From Agathobacter rectalis ATCC 33656 (lineage in GTDB: Bacteria; Bacillota; Clostridia; Lachnospirales; Lachnospiraceae), in assembly GCF_000020605.1 (NCBI RefSeq), contig NC_012781.1, positions 1,361,001 through 1,425,000 on the forward strand: 64,000 nucleotides of DNA. The letters run 5' to 3'. Positions 8,928 through 18,960 of the stretch are shown here, piece by piece. The translations under genes were made by a program, and so were the position numbers. Each line of letters opens with the position of its first letter. Position 1 is the stretch's first letter. Under the pieces are notes generated by a model. The model was not told the DNA's origin and ran no database searches. It saw only the letters and a list, made by a program, of their open reading frames with translations.

Positions 8928-10442
8928 ATGAAATCCATTAAGAAAAAACCGATTATGATTTTGCTTATGGCAGCATTAATGGCTACGTTCATCGTTAGCT
9001 TATGCGCATGCGGCAAAAGCGACAGCAAAAAGGTCGCTTGTGTGGACGATCTGGAGGGCGCAAAAATAGGTGTCCAGCTCGGTACCACAGGAGATATCTA
9101 TGTATCTGATTATGAGAACGACGGTTCAGGCACCAAGGTAGAGAGATACAATAAGGGTGCTGATGCAGTCCAGGCATTAAAGGTCGGCAAGATTGACTGC
9201 GTAGTTATTGATGAGCAGCCGGCACTTGCCTTTGTAAAAGAAAACAAAGGACTTAAGATACTGGACGAGGAGTTTACCAACGAGGACTATGCATTCTGCC
9301 TGAAAAAGGGCAATACAGAGCTTCGCGACAAGGTAAACACTGCGCTTGAAAAGCTGCAGCAGGATGGAACAGTTCAGAGCATCATCGACAACTATATCGG
9401 CTCTGAGGATCAGGTGGGAAAGACTCCCTACGTGAAGAAGGACATTGACAGGTCAAACGGAACACTTAAGGTAGGAACCAATGCAGAGTTCCCTCCATAT
9501 GAGTACTATGAGGACAACAAGGTCACAGGAATTGATATGGATATCATGCAGGCCATAGCCGATGAGCTTGGCATGGATATGCAGGTAGAGGATATGCAGT
9601 TTGACGCAATCATTGCCGCTGTATCATCAGGCAAGGTGGATGTCGGGGCAGCAGGCTTTACAGTGACAGAGGACAGACAGAAAAATGTTGATTTTACCGA
9701 TACATATATTACCACAAAGCAGGAGATTATCGTAAAAGACAGCCAGTCGGGTTCTTCTATCGGTATAAAGGAAAAGCTCTATGACAACTTTGTCAAGGAC
9801 AATCGTTACATGTATATCGTAAAGGGTCTTGGCAATACAATAGTTATCACAATATTTGCCGTAATGCTTGGTATTGTGCTGGGATTTTTAATTGCGATAG
9901 TCAGAACCAGCCATGACAGAAACGGCGGTCTTGCCATATTAAACGGAATTTGCAAGGCATACCTGACTATCATCAGGGGAACACCTGTCATGATACAGCT
10001 TCTTATTATATACTATGTAGTGCTTGCATCTGTGACCAACAAGATACTTGTAGCAGTCATTGCTTTCGGCCTCAACTCAGCTGCATATGTGGCAGAGATT
10101 GTGCGTTCAGGAATCATGTCTGTAGATATAGGACAGTTTGAGGCAGGACGAAGCTTAGGACTCAACTACAGACAGACCATGAAGCTTGTTATCATACCGC
10201 AGGCTGTCAAAAATATACTTCCGGCGCTGCTTAACGAGTTTATCAGCCTCCTAAAGGAGACATCAATCAGTGGTTATATTGGTATGATGGATCTGACAAA
10301 GGGTGGAGATATCATACGAAGCAACACATACGAGGCATTTATACCGCTTATTGCTGTAGCCCTTATTTATCTGGTTATAGTGATGCTTTTAAGCCACGGA
10401 GTAAGCAAACTTGAGAGGAGACTGAGAAGCAATGAAAGATAA
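8928..10442 (+). CDS. Amino-acid ABC transporter: lobe-swapped substrate-binding domain fused to permease
   Basis: 504 residues from the ATG at 8928, which follows GAGGA by 5 nt; the ATG at 8916 lacks such a site. Order of parts: signal peptide with possible lipobox Cys28; residues ~40-157 resemble the SECOND lobe and terminal helix of an SBP family 3 protein ([16 protein letters not shown] to [13 protein letters not shown]); residues ~178-271 resemble the FIRST lobe ([17 protein letters not shown] to [17 protein letters not shown]); residues ~297-490 are a HisM/GlnP-type permease with the [20 protein letters not shown] loop. Normal proteins have lobe 1 before lobe 2, so the binding domain looks circularly permuted. 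Probably imports a polar amino acid; the substrate is unknown. Confidence 0.88.
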   Translation: MKSIKKKPIMILLMAALMATFIVSLCACGKSDSKKVACVDDLEGAKIGVQLGTTGDIYVSDYENDGSGTKVERYNKGADAVQALKVGKIDCVVIDEQPALAFVKENKGLKILDEEFTNEDYAFCLKKGNTELRDKVNTALEKLQQDGTVQSIIDNYIGSEDQVGKTPYVKKDIDRSNGTLKVGTNAEFPPYEYYEDNKVTGIDMDIMQAIADELGMDMQVEDMQFDAIIAAVSSGKVDVGAAGFTVTEDRQKNVDFTDTYITTKQEIIVKDSQSGSSIGIKEKLYDNFVKDNRYMYIVKGLGNTIVITIFAVMLGIVLGFLIAIVRTSHDRNGGLAILNGICKAYLTIIRGTPVMIQLLIIYYVVLASVTNKILVAVIAFGLNSAAYVAEIVRSGIMSVDIGQFEAGRSLGLNYRQTMKLVIIPQAVKNILPALLNEFISLLKETSISGYIGMMDLTKGGDIIRSNTYEAFIPLIAVALIYLVIVMLLSHGVSKLERRLRSNER

Positions 10443-11172
10443 TAACGTGATACTAGAGGTAAAAGACCTGCACAAGAGTTTTGGAGAGCAGGAGGTATTA
10501 AAGGGCATAAGCACAGAGGTGAACAGAGGTGATGTAATTGCCATCATCGGACCGTCAGGCTGTGGAAAGTCTACATTTTTACGCTCCCTCAATCTGCTCG
10601 AGACACCTACATCAGGACAAATCCTTTTTGAAGGAACAGACCTGACAGATAAGTCGACAGACATCAATGTGACCAGACAGAAAATCGGCATGGTTTTCCA
10701 GCAGTTCAATCTGTTTGCCAACATGACAATAAAAGCAAATATCATGCTCGCACCGGTGAAGCTTGGTGTGATGACGAAGGATGAGGCATCAAAGAAGGCA
10801 GATGAGCTTCTAACCAGAATAGGTCTCCTCGATAAGGCAGATGCATATCCGGCGCAGCTTTCCGGAGGACAGAAGCAGAGAGTGGCAATTATCCGTTCAC
10901 TTGCTATGAATCCTGATGTCATACTGTTTGATGAGCCTACATCGGCACTTGACCCTGAGATGGTAGGTGAGGTGCTTTCAGTAATGAAGGAGCTTGCAGA
11001 GGCAGGCATGACAATGGTAGTCGTGACACACGAGATGGGCTTTGCCAGAGAAGTGGCCAACAGAGTGATGTTCATCAATGAGGGTACCATAGCTGAGGAG
11101 GGCACACCTGAGGAAGTATTTGGCGCACCAAAGAGTGAGAGATTACAGGAATTTTTGTCAAGAGTGTTATAG
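10432..11172 (+). CDS. Polar amino-acid ABC transporter ATP-binding protein
   Basis: 246 residues, GlnQ/HisP-type ATPase. Walker [10 protein letters not shown] at 40-48, Q-loop VFQQFNLF, signature LSGGQKQR, Walker [15 protein letters not shown] and the switch His in VVTHEM are all intact, so it should be active. It overlaps the permease fusion gene by 11 nt and is its dedicated energy subunit. The importer thus needs only two genes. Confidence 0.95.
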   Translation: MKDNNVILEVKDLHKSFGEQEVLKGISTEVNRGDVIAIIGPSGCGKSTFLRSLNLLETPTSGQILFEGTDLTDKSTDINVTRQKIGMVFQQFNLFANMTIKANIMLAPVKLGVMTKDEASKKADELLTRIGLLDKADAYPAQLSGGQKQRVAIIRSLAMNPDVILFDEPTSALDPEMVGEVLSVMKELAEAGMTMVVVTHEMGFAREVANRVMFINEGTIAEEGTPEEVFGAPKSERLQEFLSRVL

Positions 11173-11184
11173 GAGAAATAAAGC

Positions 11185-11805
11185 ATGGCATCAAAATACT
11201 ATGCGGTAAAAAAGGGAAAGGTTCCCGGGATATATTTCAACTGGAATGATTGCAAAGCAATGGTTGACGGATATCAGGGAGCAGTGTATAAAAGCTTTAA
11301 GACGATAGAAGAGGCAGAAAAATTTATTAACGGAGAGAAAATTATTGCCGGAGAGAAAACCATTACGGGAATGAAATCATCCGGCGAAAATAGTACGTAT
11401 GCGTTTGTAGACGGCTCCTTTAACAAGGTTACACAAACCTATGGCTATGGAGGCTTTCTTGTGACTGACCATGAAAAATACGTGCTGCAGGGGGCAGATA
11501 ATGATGCCGAGATGGTCACAATGCGCAACGTAGCAGGAGAGATAAAGGGCGCGGAGGCTGCCGTAAAAAAGGCTATAGAGCTTGGAATTAAGGAACTGGT
11601 CATATACTATGACTACATGGGCATAGAGATGTGGGCAACAGGGGCCTGGAAGCGAAACAAGGCAGGCACTATAGCTTATCACGAATACATCATGTCAGTT
11701 AAGGATAAAATAAAGCTTACCTTTGTGAAGGTAAAAGGACACTCAGGAGTAGAGGGCAACGAAGAGGCAGATAAGCTCGCCAAGCAGGCTGTGGGGATAC
11801 TGTAG
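11185..11805 (+). CDS. RNase H1-type ribonuclease with viroplasmin-like N-terminal domain
   Basis: 206 residues. Residues 1-50 form the caulimovirus-viroplasmin/hybrid-binding module (YYAVKKGKVPGIYFNW, YKSFKTIEEAEKFI) that binds RNA-DNA hybrids. Residues 70-205 are RNase HI, with probable catalytic Asp76 (FVDGS), Glu119, Asp143 and Asp196, plus His186 in KGHSG. It cleaves RNA in RNA-DNA hybrids. A type 2 enzyme (rnhB) is also present at 31.8 kb. It lies 12 nt after the ABC ATPase gene, so the two may be co-transcribed. Confidence 0.92.
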   Translation: MASKYYAVKKGKVPGIYFNWNDCKAMVDGYQGAVYKSFKTIEEAEKFINGEKIIAGEKTITGMKSSGENSTYAFVDGSFNKVTQTYGYGGFLVTDHEKYVLQGADNDAEMVTMRNVAGEIKGAEAAVKKAIELGIKELVIYYDYMGIEMWATGAWKRNKAGTIAYHEYIMSVKDKIKLTFVKVKGHSGVEGNEEADKLAKQAVGIL

Positions 11806-11853
11806 CAGTTTCCCACATAAAAGAAACAAAAATATAGCATAACAGGAGAAAAA

Positions 11854-12966
11854 ATGAGCATATTCAATGTAGAACTCAAAAAAGTAGTAGATGACACATA
11901 TGATATTGAGATAGGCTACAACCTCTCAGACACCCTTGTATCTGACCTGGAAAATGGTCTTGCGGGCAAGATAAAGAAATTTGCAGTGATTACAGATACA
12001 AATGTGCGTGATCCTTATGCTCTTCCAATCTGTGAGAAGATAAAGCATGCGGGATACTCAGTGGATTTGTTTGTTTTCCCGGCTGGGGAAAAGAGCAAGT
12101 CACGTGAGACAAAGGCAAAGATAGAGGATGCCATGCTTAAAAAGGGGTACAGAAGAGACTGCTGTATTATTGCAGTCGGTGGAGGTGTGGTAACCGACTT
12201 ATCGGGCTTTATTGCAGGAACCTACGGCAGAGGAGTACCGTTTATCAACTATGCAACCACCCTTCTAGCGGCGGCAGATGCATCGGTAGGTGGAAAAACA
12301 GCAATTGATACACCTCTTGCTACCAACACCATAGGTCTGTTCAATCAGCCCCAAAAGGTATATATAGACATAGCTGCCTGGAAAACACTGCCACAGCGCC
12401 AGATGGCAAGCGGCATGGCAGAGACTATCAAGCATGCATGCTTAGGCAGCGAGGATATGTTTGAATTTATAGAGGAAAATCTGGATGATATATATTCATT
12501 CAAGAAATTTGCATGTGAGTATATCGCAGAAAATAACTGTCGTATCAAGTACAATGTGGTTATGAAGGATGAGCGAGAGGCGGGACTTCGCGAAACCTTA
12601 AATCTGGGCCATACAGTAGGCCGGGCAATCGAGACAGTCAGCGACTACAAGCTGTTGCATGGAGAGGCACTGTCGATTGGAATGGCAGCACAGGCACTTA
12701 TGTCAGCACGGCTTGGCTATATGTCGGAGGAGCAGGCAGAGCGCGTGATAAAGCTCTATGAGAGAGCCGGTCTTCCGACACGTATACCTGACTATATAGA
12801 CAGGGAAGAGCTTGTAAAGAAACTCTACACCGATAAAAAGGTGAGAGACGGCAAGCTGCGCTTCGTGCTCCAAAAGGGCATAGGAGCCACTGTTGAGTTT
12901 GCACCGGGAGTGTATGCAAAGCCTATAGAGGAAAGTCTGGCACGAGAAATTATAATGGAGCTGTAG
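11854..12966 (+). CDS. aroB: 3-dehydroquinate synthase
   Basis: 370 residues. Second step of the shikimate pathway: converts DAHP to 3-dehydroquinate with NAD and a divalent metal. Seen: the NAD-binding VGGGVVTDLSGFIAGTYGRG, the DASVGGKTAID loop, and metal ligands in AETIKHACLG, LGHTVGRAIE and LLHGEALSIGM. RBS AGGAGA precedes the ATG. It ends 1 nt from the stop of the convergent tmcAL gene. Confidence 0.96.
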   Translation: MSIFNVELKKVVDDTYDIEIGYNLSDTLVSDLENGLAGKIKKFAVITDTNVRDPYALPICEKIKHAGYSVDLFVFPAGEKSKSRETKAKIEDAMLKKGYRRDCCIIAVGGGVVTDLSGFIAGTYGRGVPFINYATTLLAAADASVGGKTAIDTPLATNTIGLFNQPQKVYIDIAAWKTLPQRQMASGMAETIKHACLGSEDMFEFIEENLDDIYSFKKFACEYIAENNCRIKYNVVMKDEREAGLRETLNLGHTVGRAIETVSDYKLLHGEALSIGMAAQALMSARLGYMSEEQAERVIKLYERAGLPTRIPDYIDREELVKKLYTDKKVRDGKLRFVLQKGIGATVEFAPGVYAKPIEESLAREIIMEL

Positions 12967-12967
12967 A

Positions 12968-14218
12968 TTAAATAATTACAACCCCATGTGTAAACTCATT
13001 TTGCTGTGAATGACACAGCCTGCCATACAAATCAGCAGCAAAAATATCCTTGGAAATAAGCTCGTACGGAGCATCAGCGACTTTTGTAATAATAGGCACT
13101 GATGCTCTTTTTTTGAGGAGATGCATAAGCTCTCCTGATGATTTTTTGAAACCGAGTATGCGCAGATAAGGATTATTCATACATATGTTAAAATCATTAT
13201 TCTCAATACCAAGTAAAATATGCGTGAGGACCCTCGAAATACGCGTATAAGTCAGATTTTTACTCTTCAGTAAGTTACAAAACTGCGTAAAACCTTCATA
13301 TTTATAAATATTTTTAACTATCTTTGCAGAAAGCTCCTTTGTACAGTCTGCATACTGCGCAAAGCCTTTATCCTTCCCGGTCAGCAGGCGATAGTAAAGC
13401 ATTTCAGAAATATCATCCGGAAATACAATATGACCGCCTAAAATACAATTGACAAGAATATCGGCGCAGGCTGATGGTATTAGCTGACTGAACTTTGTGG
13501 AAATCCATGAATTATCAAGCTGCATATTAGTAATAGTGTTGTGTTTGTCTATATCAATTAAGGTCGAAATCACCCCGCGCACAGCTGTAGCGGAAGAAAA
13601 CTCACTTGTCGAATCAGTGCTGTGATATCCTTCACCGACGCGCTGAATAGGAAATCCTGTAATATCACAGTCCATCAAAGCCTTCTCATACTCAATGGCC
13701 AGAATATTATTGGGTGAAGCTATGAAAGCATCTAATTTCTCGGAAGCGCTGTCATAGGTATCTCGAAAATATTCACATAGCGCTCTGCTCCTGGCCGCAG
13801 GAAAGCTCATCCCGCCCTGAATCAGCCTGGCAAGAGAGGCGGAATACTCAGAAGGCGGATTCTTAAGCACGCCAGCAACAAGCTTTGTAAGCTCATGGTC
13901 CACAGACTCCACACCATAGCACAGCATGTCCACCACACCTGTGTTTTTGAGTACACTGACTCCGCCACCGGCAAAAAACTCGGCAGAAGCAGTGGCAAAG
14001 ACCGATGGAAGTTCAAGCACCAGGTCGGCACCGCTCAAAAGAGCCATGCGTGTGCGCTCGTATTTGTCAATGATGGCAGGCTCACCTCTTTGCACGAAAT
14101 CACCGCTCATTACTACGACGATATAATCAGCAGATGTCTGCCTTTTAATCTGCTCCAGCTGATATTTGTGCCCATTGTGGAATGGATTGTATTCGGTAAT
14201 CACACCTGCAACCTTCAT
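12968..14218 (-). CDS. tmcAL: tRNA(Met) cytidine acetate ligase (TmcAL/YlbM family)
   Basis: 416 residues, the length of the B. subtilis homologue. Nucleotidyltransferase-like HIGH family: [17 protein letters not shown] carries the HxGH-type site and [18 protein letters not shown] follows. In the studied homologue the enzyme activates acetate with ATP to form N4-acetylcytidine at the wobble base of elongator tRNA(Met). The start at 14218 is chosen because AAAGGAG lies 8 nt upstream and the family begins [12 protein letters not shown]; an in-frame ATG at 14239 has no such site. Divergent from ackA, which makes acetate available from acetyl-phosphate. Confidence 0.93.
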
Positions 14219-14354
14219 GTTTGCTGCTCCTTTAATCAATAATGTTTTTTTTAGAGTTCAAAACCATAATACCACAAAAACACCCTTGTCGCATTTGAAA
14301 AATAAGTTTATACTAACAATAGTATTGTAATTTTAAACCAAAGGAGACAAAACA

Positions 14355-15548
14355 ATGAATGTATTAGTAATTAATTGCGGTAGTTCATCACTGAAATACC
14401 AGCTCATCAATTCAGATTCAGAGGAGGTACTTGCAAAAGGACTCTGCGAGAGAATCGGAATCGATGGCAGACTCGTATATCAGAAAGAGGGTCTTGATAA
14501 GGAAATCACAGAGGCACCTATGCCAACACATAAAGAGGCCATCCAGATGGTACTCGATGCACTTGTAAATCCAAAGACAGGCGCAGTAAAATCACTTGCA
14601 GAGATCGATGCAGTAGGACATCGTGTAGTGCACGGCGGAGAAAAATTCTCAGACTCAGTAGTCATCACAGAGGAAGTAATCGCACAGGTAGAGGAGTGCA
14701 ACGACCTTGCACCTCTTCACAACCCTGCAAATATTATCGGAATCAGAGCATGCCAGGCACTTATGCCAAATGTACCAATGGTAGGAGTATTTGATACAGC
14801 CTTCCATCAGACAATGCCTGAGAAAGCATATCTCTACGGCCTTCCATATGAGTACTATGAGAAGTACAAGGTAAGAAGATACGGCTTCCACGGCACAAGC
14901 CACAGCTTCGTATCAAAGGAGGCAGCAAGCTACCTTGGAATGGACTTAAACAACTCAAAGATTATCGTAGCACACCTTGGAAACGGAGCTTCAGTCAGCG
15001 CAGTATTAAACGGTAAATGCGTAGATACATCAATGGGACTTACACCACTTGAGGGACTCGTAATGGGAACACGTTCAGGTGATATCGACCCATCAATCAT
15101 GGAGTTCATTGCAAAGAAAGAAAACCTTGACATCGATGGTGTGATGAATGTGCTCAACAAGAAGTCAGGAGTAGCCGGCATGTCAGGAGTATCAAGCGAC
15201 TTCAGAGATCTTGAGGCAGCCTACAATGAGGGCAACGAGCGTGCTATTGCAGCAGTAGAAGTATTCAGCTACAGGGTAGCAAAATACATCGGAGCATATG
15301 CAGCAGCAATGAACGGAGTAGATGCTATCGCATTCACAGCAGGAATCGGTGAGAACACAAGCTTTGTAAGAGAAAAAATCATGGCATATTTAGGTTACCT
15401 GGGCATAAAGATCGACCGTGTAACAAACGACAAGACACGCGGCGTGGAGGCACTTATCTCAACAGCAGACTCAAGCGTAAAGGTATGCGTCATCCCTACA
15501 AACGAGGAGCTTGCAATCTGCCGCGAGACAGTAAAGCTTGTTGGCTAA
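14355..15548 (+). CDS. ackA: Acetate kinase
   Basis: 397 residues. Interconverts acetyl-phosphate + ADP and acetate + ATP. Full set of ASKHA-fold motifs: [32 protein letters not shown] (catalytic Asp), [17 protein letters not shown] and [19 protein letters not shown]. No phosphotransacetylase gene is adjacent in this window, although pta-ackA pairs are common; pta must lie elsewhere. Single-gene unit, judging by the promoter before yceD. Confidence 0.97.
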   Translation: MNVLVINCGSSSLKYQLINSDSEEVLAKGLCERIGIDGRLVYQKEGLDKEITEAPMPTHKEAIQMVLDALVNPKTGAVKSLAEIDAVGHRVVHGGEKFSDSVVITEEVIAQVEECNDLAPLHNPANIIGIRACQALMPNVPMVGVFDTAFHQTMPEKAYLYGLPYEYYEKYKVRRYGFHGTSHSFVSKEAASYLGMDLNNSKIIVAHLGNGASVSAVLNGKCVDTSMGLTPLEGLVMGTRSGDIDPSIMEFIAKKENLDIDGVMNVLNKKSGVAGMSGVSSDFRDLEAAYNEGNERAIAAVEVFSYRVAKYIGAYAAAMNGVDAIAFTAGIGENTSFVREKIMAYLGYLGIKIDRVTNDKTRGVEALISTADSSVKVCVIPTNEELAICRETVKLVG

Positions 15549-15586
15549 TAAAAAGCAAAAAGTTGTGGATAAATTATAAAATTTTG

Positions 15587-15615
15587 TTGACAAACACCAC
15601 TCCAATATGTATAAT
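15587..15615 (+). promoter_or_regulatory. Promoter of yceD-rpmF
   Basis: Consensus TTGACA (15587-15592), 17-nt spacer, TATAAT (15610-15615): a perfect housekeeping promoter 27 nt before the ATG. Confidence 0.85.
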
Positions 15616-15641
15616 TGGTTAGGTGTGAATAGGAGAGAACT

Positions 15642-16163
15642 ATGATTGATATATCAACCATTGTAAAATCTATCAATAAAGAGACAACAATTGAGACAGA
15701 GCTTACGCTCACATCATTTGAGTCGCGTTTAGGAGATTATCCTATTCTGAAAAAGCAGCCGATATCACTTCATATCTCAAACGTGGAGAATGCAGCAGTG
15801 CACATCACGGGAACAGTAGATATAGACATAGCGATACCGTGCAGCCGATGCTTGGAAGAAGTTCCAACAAACATGCATTTTGACATTGACAAGACTCTGA
15901 AAATCACAGACGGAGCATTAGTCGATGAAGAGATGGAGGAAACTGACTACCTGATTGGGTTTGAACTCGATGTAGATAAACTTGTCTACGCCGAAATTCT
16001 GGTGAACTGGCCAATGAGAGTTCTGTGCAAAGACGATTGCAAAGGTATTTGTAAAGTCTGCGGGATGAACTTGAATAAAGGCACCTGCAGTTGCGATAGT
16101 TTTGTACCGGATCCAAGAATGGCAGCGTTCCAGGATATATTTAACAAGTTTAAGGAGGTGTAA
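15642..16163 (+). CDS. yceD: DUF177 / YceD family protein
   Basis: 173 residues of the YceD (DUF177) family, linked in other bacteria to 23S rRNA accumulation and nearly always next to rpmF, as here (4-nt gap). It has a Cys pair CSRC near residue 67 and a C-terminal Cys-rich stretch (CKDDCKGICKVCG, then CSC) that could bind metal, as in many Firmicute versions. The exact biochemical role is not settled. Confidence 0.88.
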   Translation: MIDISTIVKSINKETTIETELTLTSFESRLGDYPILKKQPISLHISNVENAAVHITGTVDIDIAIPCSRCLEEVPTNMHFDIDKTLKITDGALVDEEMEETDYLIGFELDVDKLVYAEILVNWPMRVLCKDDCKGICKVCGMNLNKGTCSCDSFVPDPRMAAFQDIFNKFKEV

Positions 16164-16167
16164 ACAA

Positions 16168-16347
16168 ATGTCAATTTGTCCAAAGAATAAATCTTCTAAG
16201 GGAAGAAGAGATAAGAGAAGAGCAAACTGGAAAATGTCTGCTCCTACTTTAGTAAAATGCAGCAAATGTGGAGAGCTTATGATGCCACACAGAGTTTGCA
16301 AGAACTGCGGATCATACAACAAAAAAGAAATCATTCCTCAGGACTAA
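16168..16347 (+). CDS. rpmF: 50S ribosomal protein L32
   Basis: 59 residues. The start at 16168 (MSICPKNKSSKGRR) follows AAGGAGGTG and fits the family; the longer frame from 16102 lies inside yceD. The zinc ribbon has CSKC then CKNC, the cysteine-containing (C+) form. Co-transcribed with yceD and followed by a strong terminator. Confidence 0.97.
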   Translation: MSICPKNKSSKGRRDKRRANWKMSAPTLVKCSKCGELMMPHRVCKNCGSYNKKEIIPQD

Positions 16348-16368
16348 TAGTAGAAAACCAGTAAAATT

Positions 16369-16400
16369 AAGGATTGAACGATATCGTTCAATCCTTTTTT
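16369..16400 (+). terminator. Terminator after rpmF
   Basis: Perfect 12-bp stem AAGGATTGAACG / CGTTCAATCCTT, loop ATAT, then T6. Confidence 0.9.
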
Positions 16401-16526
16401 GATTGATTTTATCCCTTTTTTATCCCATAATAAAATGAAGGTACTTTTTGCTTGTATATAGCTTGCAGGGATGTTATTATACTGAGAGGATATTTAGATA
16501 TTAAAGAAAGAAGGAAGCAAACTATC

Positions 16527-16754
16527 ATGAATAATATAGACGATTTAGTTGAAATCTATGAGTGCCCGCTCTGTGGCGGTGCCGGGATTCTCGAGGAGGA
16601 CTGCGGCAGCTCATATTATGTGACATGCCTTGAGTGCGGATGCCACTCAGTAAATATTGATTTCAAGTCAGACGATGACAGACTTGATGCAGCAAAGCGC
16701 ACTGCTGATTTATGGAACTGTGGCAAGGTTATTTCAATGAGTCCGGGAGAATGA
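16527..16754 (+). CDS. Small zinc-ribbon protein, Lar-like
   Basis: 75 residues. Two Cys pairs, Cys13/Cys16 (CPLC) and Cys34/Cys37 (CLEC), flank a short beta hairpin, and AKRTADLWN follows. This is the layout of Lar-type restriction-alleviation proteins and related small zinc ribbons. A restriction-alleviation role is not shown and no restriction system lies nearby. The start at 16527 is picked because GAAGGAAG lies ~10 nt upstream; the frame is open back to 16452 but without a ribosome site. It sits alone between the rpmF terminator and plsX. Confidence 0.65.
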   Translation: MNNIDDLVEIYECPLCGGAGILEEDCGSSYYVTCLECGCHSVNIDFKSDDDRLDAAKRTADLWNCGKVISMSPGE

Positions 16755-16863
16755 TGGAAGCCATATAGAGTAGTGAATTGGTTATTGATTTATACCTATG
16801 ATTATAGTATATTTTATTTAATCAATTAGTAGTTTGATTTTTAGCAGGCACAGGGAGGTCACA

Positions 16864-17880
16864 ATGCAAAGTACAACAAGGGTCGCACTCGATGCAATGG
16901 GTGGCGACAATGCACCCGCAGAGGTAGTAAAGGGTGCGGTAGATGCGGTTAACAAAAGAAATGATATAAAGATATTTCTTGTAGGACAGAAGGTACCGGT
17001 AGAGAGGGAGCTTTCTTTGTATACATATCCTAAGGAGCAGATAGAGATAGTAGATGCGCCTGAGGTTATAGAGATGGCAGAGCCACCGGTTATGGCAATC
17101 AGACGAAAGAAGCAGTCATCAATCGTTGTTGGCATGAATATGGTCAAGAATAAAGAGGCTGATGCATTTGTTTCGGCAGGAAGCTCAGGTGCTGTACTTG
17201 TCGGAGGACAGGTCATAGTTGGCAGGATAAAGGGCATACAAAGGCCGCCTTTGGCACCGCTTATTCCGACTGAGAGGGGCGTATCTCTGCTCATAGACTG
17301 TGGAGCCAATGTGGATGCCAGAGCTGAGCATCTGGTACAGTTTGCCAAGATGGGCTCTATCTATATGGAGCATGTTGTCGGCGTGAAGAATCCAAAGGTT
17401 GCACTGGTCAATATCGGTGCAGAGGAGGAGAAAGGTAATGCCCTGGTAAAGGAGACCATGCCGCTTCTTCGAGAGTGCACAGATATCAATTTTGTCGGAA
17501 GCATTGAGGCAAGGGATATTCCAAAGGGAGATGCCGATGTTATAGTCTGCGAGGCTTTCACAGGCAATGTCATATTAAAGCTCTACGAGGGCCTTAGCTC
17601 CACACTTATCGGAGTCATAAAGAAGGGTCTCATGAGCACACTAAAGAGCAAGATAGGAGCTGCACTTGCACTTCCGGCTCTTAAGAATACGCTAAAGTCA
17701 TTTGATGCGACCGAGTACGGCGGAGCACCGCTTTTAGGATTGAATGGTCTTGTGGTAAAGACCCACGGCAGCTCCAAGGCAAAGGAAATCACTAACTCTG
17801 TTTTCCAATGTGTTACATTTAAGGAAAAAGAGATTAATGATAAAATTAAAGAATATATTATTAATAAGCCGGCTGATTAG
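16864..17880 (+). CDS. plsX: Phosphate acyltransferase PlsX
   Basis: 338 residues. Makes acyl-phosphate from acyl-ACP for phospholipid synthesis (the PlsX/PlsY route). Family start ALDAMGGDNAPAE, the VSAGSSGAVL loop and CEAFTGNVILKLYEG are present. The start at 16864 follows CAGGGAGGTC; the earlier ATG at 16834 has no ribosome site. Next to acpP, its partner carrier protein. Unlike many Firmicutes, no fapR or fabD/fabG is adjacent. Confidence 0.96.
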   Translation: MQSTTRVALDAMGGDNAPAEVVKGAVDAVNKRNDIKIFLVGQKVPVERELSLYTYPKEQIEIVDAPEVIEMAEPPVMAIRRKKQSSIVVGMNMVKNKEADAFVSAGSSGAVLVGGQVIVGRIKGIQRPPLAPLIPTERGVSLLIDCGANVDARAEHLVQFAKMGSIYMEHVVGVKNPKVALVNIGAEEEKGNALVKETMPLLRECTDINFVGSIEARDIPKGDADVIVCEAFTGNVILKLYEGLSSTLIGVIKKGLMSTLKSKIGAALALPALKNTLKSFDATEYGGAPLLGLNGLVVKTHGSSKAKEITNSVFQCVTFKEKEINDKIKEYIINKPAD

Positions 17881-17935
17881 ATAGCAGTACTGCTGTATGA
17901 TTGGTCACTATAAACAGAAATGAGAGGTATTAAAA

Positions 17936-18172
17936 ATGGAATTTGAGAAGCTTAGAGACATTATTGTCGAGGTACTTAATGTGGACGAGACCGAGGTTAC
18001 TATGGAGTCAACCTTCATTGATGATCTTGGCGCTGACTCTCTGGATGTATTCCAGATTATCATGGGTATCGAGGAAGAGTTCGATATCGAGATTCCTAAT
18101 GAGGAAGCAGAGAAAATCGTCACTGTAGGCGATGCTGTTGAGCAGATTAAAAAAGCTGTAAGCGAGCAGTAG
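17936..18172 (+). CDS. acpP: Acyl carrier protein
   Basis: 78 residues, highly acidic. The Ser of DDLGADSLD is the 4'-phosphopantetheine site. Carries growing acyl chains in fatty-acid synthesis. 55 nt after plsX in the same unit; RBS GAGAGG. Closed by a hairpin terminator. Confidence 0.97.
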   Translation: MEFEKLRDIIVEVLNVDETEVTMESTFIDDLGADSLDVFQIIMGIEEEFDIEIPNEEAEKIVTVGDAVEQIKKAVSEQ

Positions 18173-18186
18173 TATGTTTAACTAAT

Positions 18187-18214
18187 GAAAAGCCCTTTAT
18201 TATGAGGGCTTTTC
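18187..18214 (+). terminator. Terminator after acpP
   Basis: Stem GAAAAGCCCT / AGGGCTTTTC with an 8-nt loop. The T-tract is short (T4), so read-through to rnc is possible. Confidence 0.65.
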
Positions 18215-18267
18215 GTTATACTCACAGAACATGTAAAATGGATAGATATAGAAATAGAGGAAAAATT

Positions 18268-18951
18268 ATGGCAGATTTAAATGAATTTCAAAGCAAAATA
18301 GGCTATACGTTCAAGAACCGACATCTGCTTGAGCAGGCGCTGACACACAGCTCGTATGCCAATGAAAAGCACATGAAAAAGCATTCTGATAACGAACGTC
18401 TGGAGTTTTTGGGCGATGCTGTTTTGGAAATAGTTTCAAGTGAGTTTTTGTTTATCAATTATCCGCAAAAGCCTGAGGGTGAGCTTACCAAGCTGCGCGC
18501 AAGCATTGTTTGTGAGCCGACTCTTGCACTTTGTACAAAGCCACTTGACCTTGGAAAGTACTTACGTCTTGGCAGGGGCGAGGATCATACAGGAGGAAGA
18601 AAGAGAAAATCGATTCTTTCTGATGCACTTGAGGCAGTGATTGGAGCAATTTATTTAGATGGTGGTTTTACTAATGCAAAGGAGTTTGTGCTTAGGTTTA
18701 TCATGACTGATATTGAGAATAAGCAGCTCTTTTATGATAGCAAGACTATCCTTCAGGAGCTTATACAGGGCAGACACGAGCAGCTTTCTTATGAACTTAT
18801 TGATGAGAGCGGTCCGGACCATGACAAGCAGTTTACAGTTGCGGTGCTTGTGGACGGCGAGCGTGTCAGCGAGGGAGAAGGCCACACAAAGAAGGCGGCG
18901 GAGCAGCAGGCTGCATATCAGGCACTTCTTTTGTACAGAAACAGGGAATAG
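18268..18951 (+). CDS. rnc: Ribonuclease III
   Basis: 227 residues. Cuts double-stranded RNA, including rRNA precursors. Signature NERLEFLGDAVLE (about 41-53), then the second acidic site in LSDALEAVIGAIYLDGG, and a C-terminal dsRNA-binding domain (about 155-225, GEGHTKKAAEQQAA). The start at 18268 follows AGAGGA; the open frame upstream to 18202 runs into the acpP terminator. First gene of the rnc-smc-ftsY unit. Confidence 0.96.
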   Translation: MADLNEFQSKIGYTFKNRHLLEQALTHSSYANEKHMKKHSDNERLEFLGDAVLEIVSSEFLFINYPQKPEGELTKLRASIVCEPTLALCTKPLDLGKYLRLGRGEDHTGGRKRKSILSDALEAVIGAIYLDGGFTNAKEFVLRFIMTDIENKQLFYDSKTILQELIQGRHEQLSYELIDESGPDHDKQFTVAVLVDGERVSEGEGHTKKAAEQQAAYQALLLYRNRE

Positions 18952-18960
18952 GAGTTTTTA

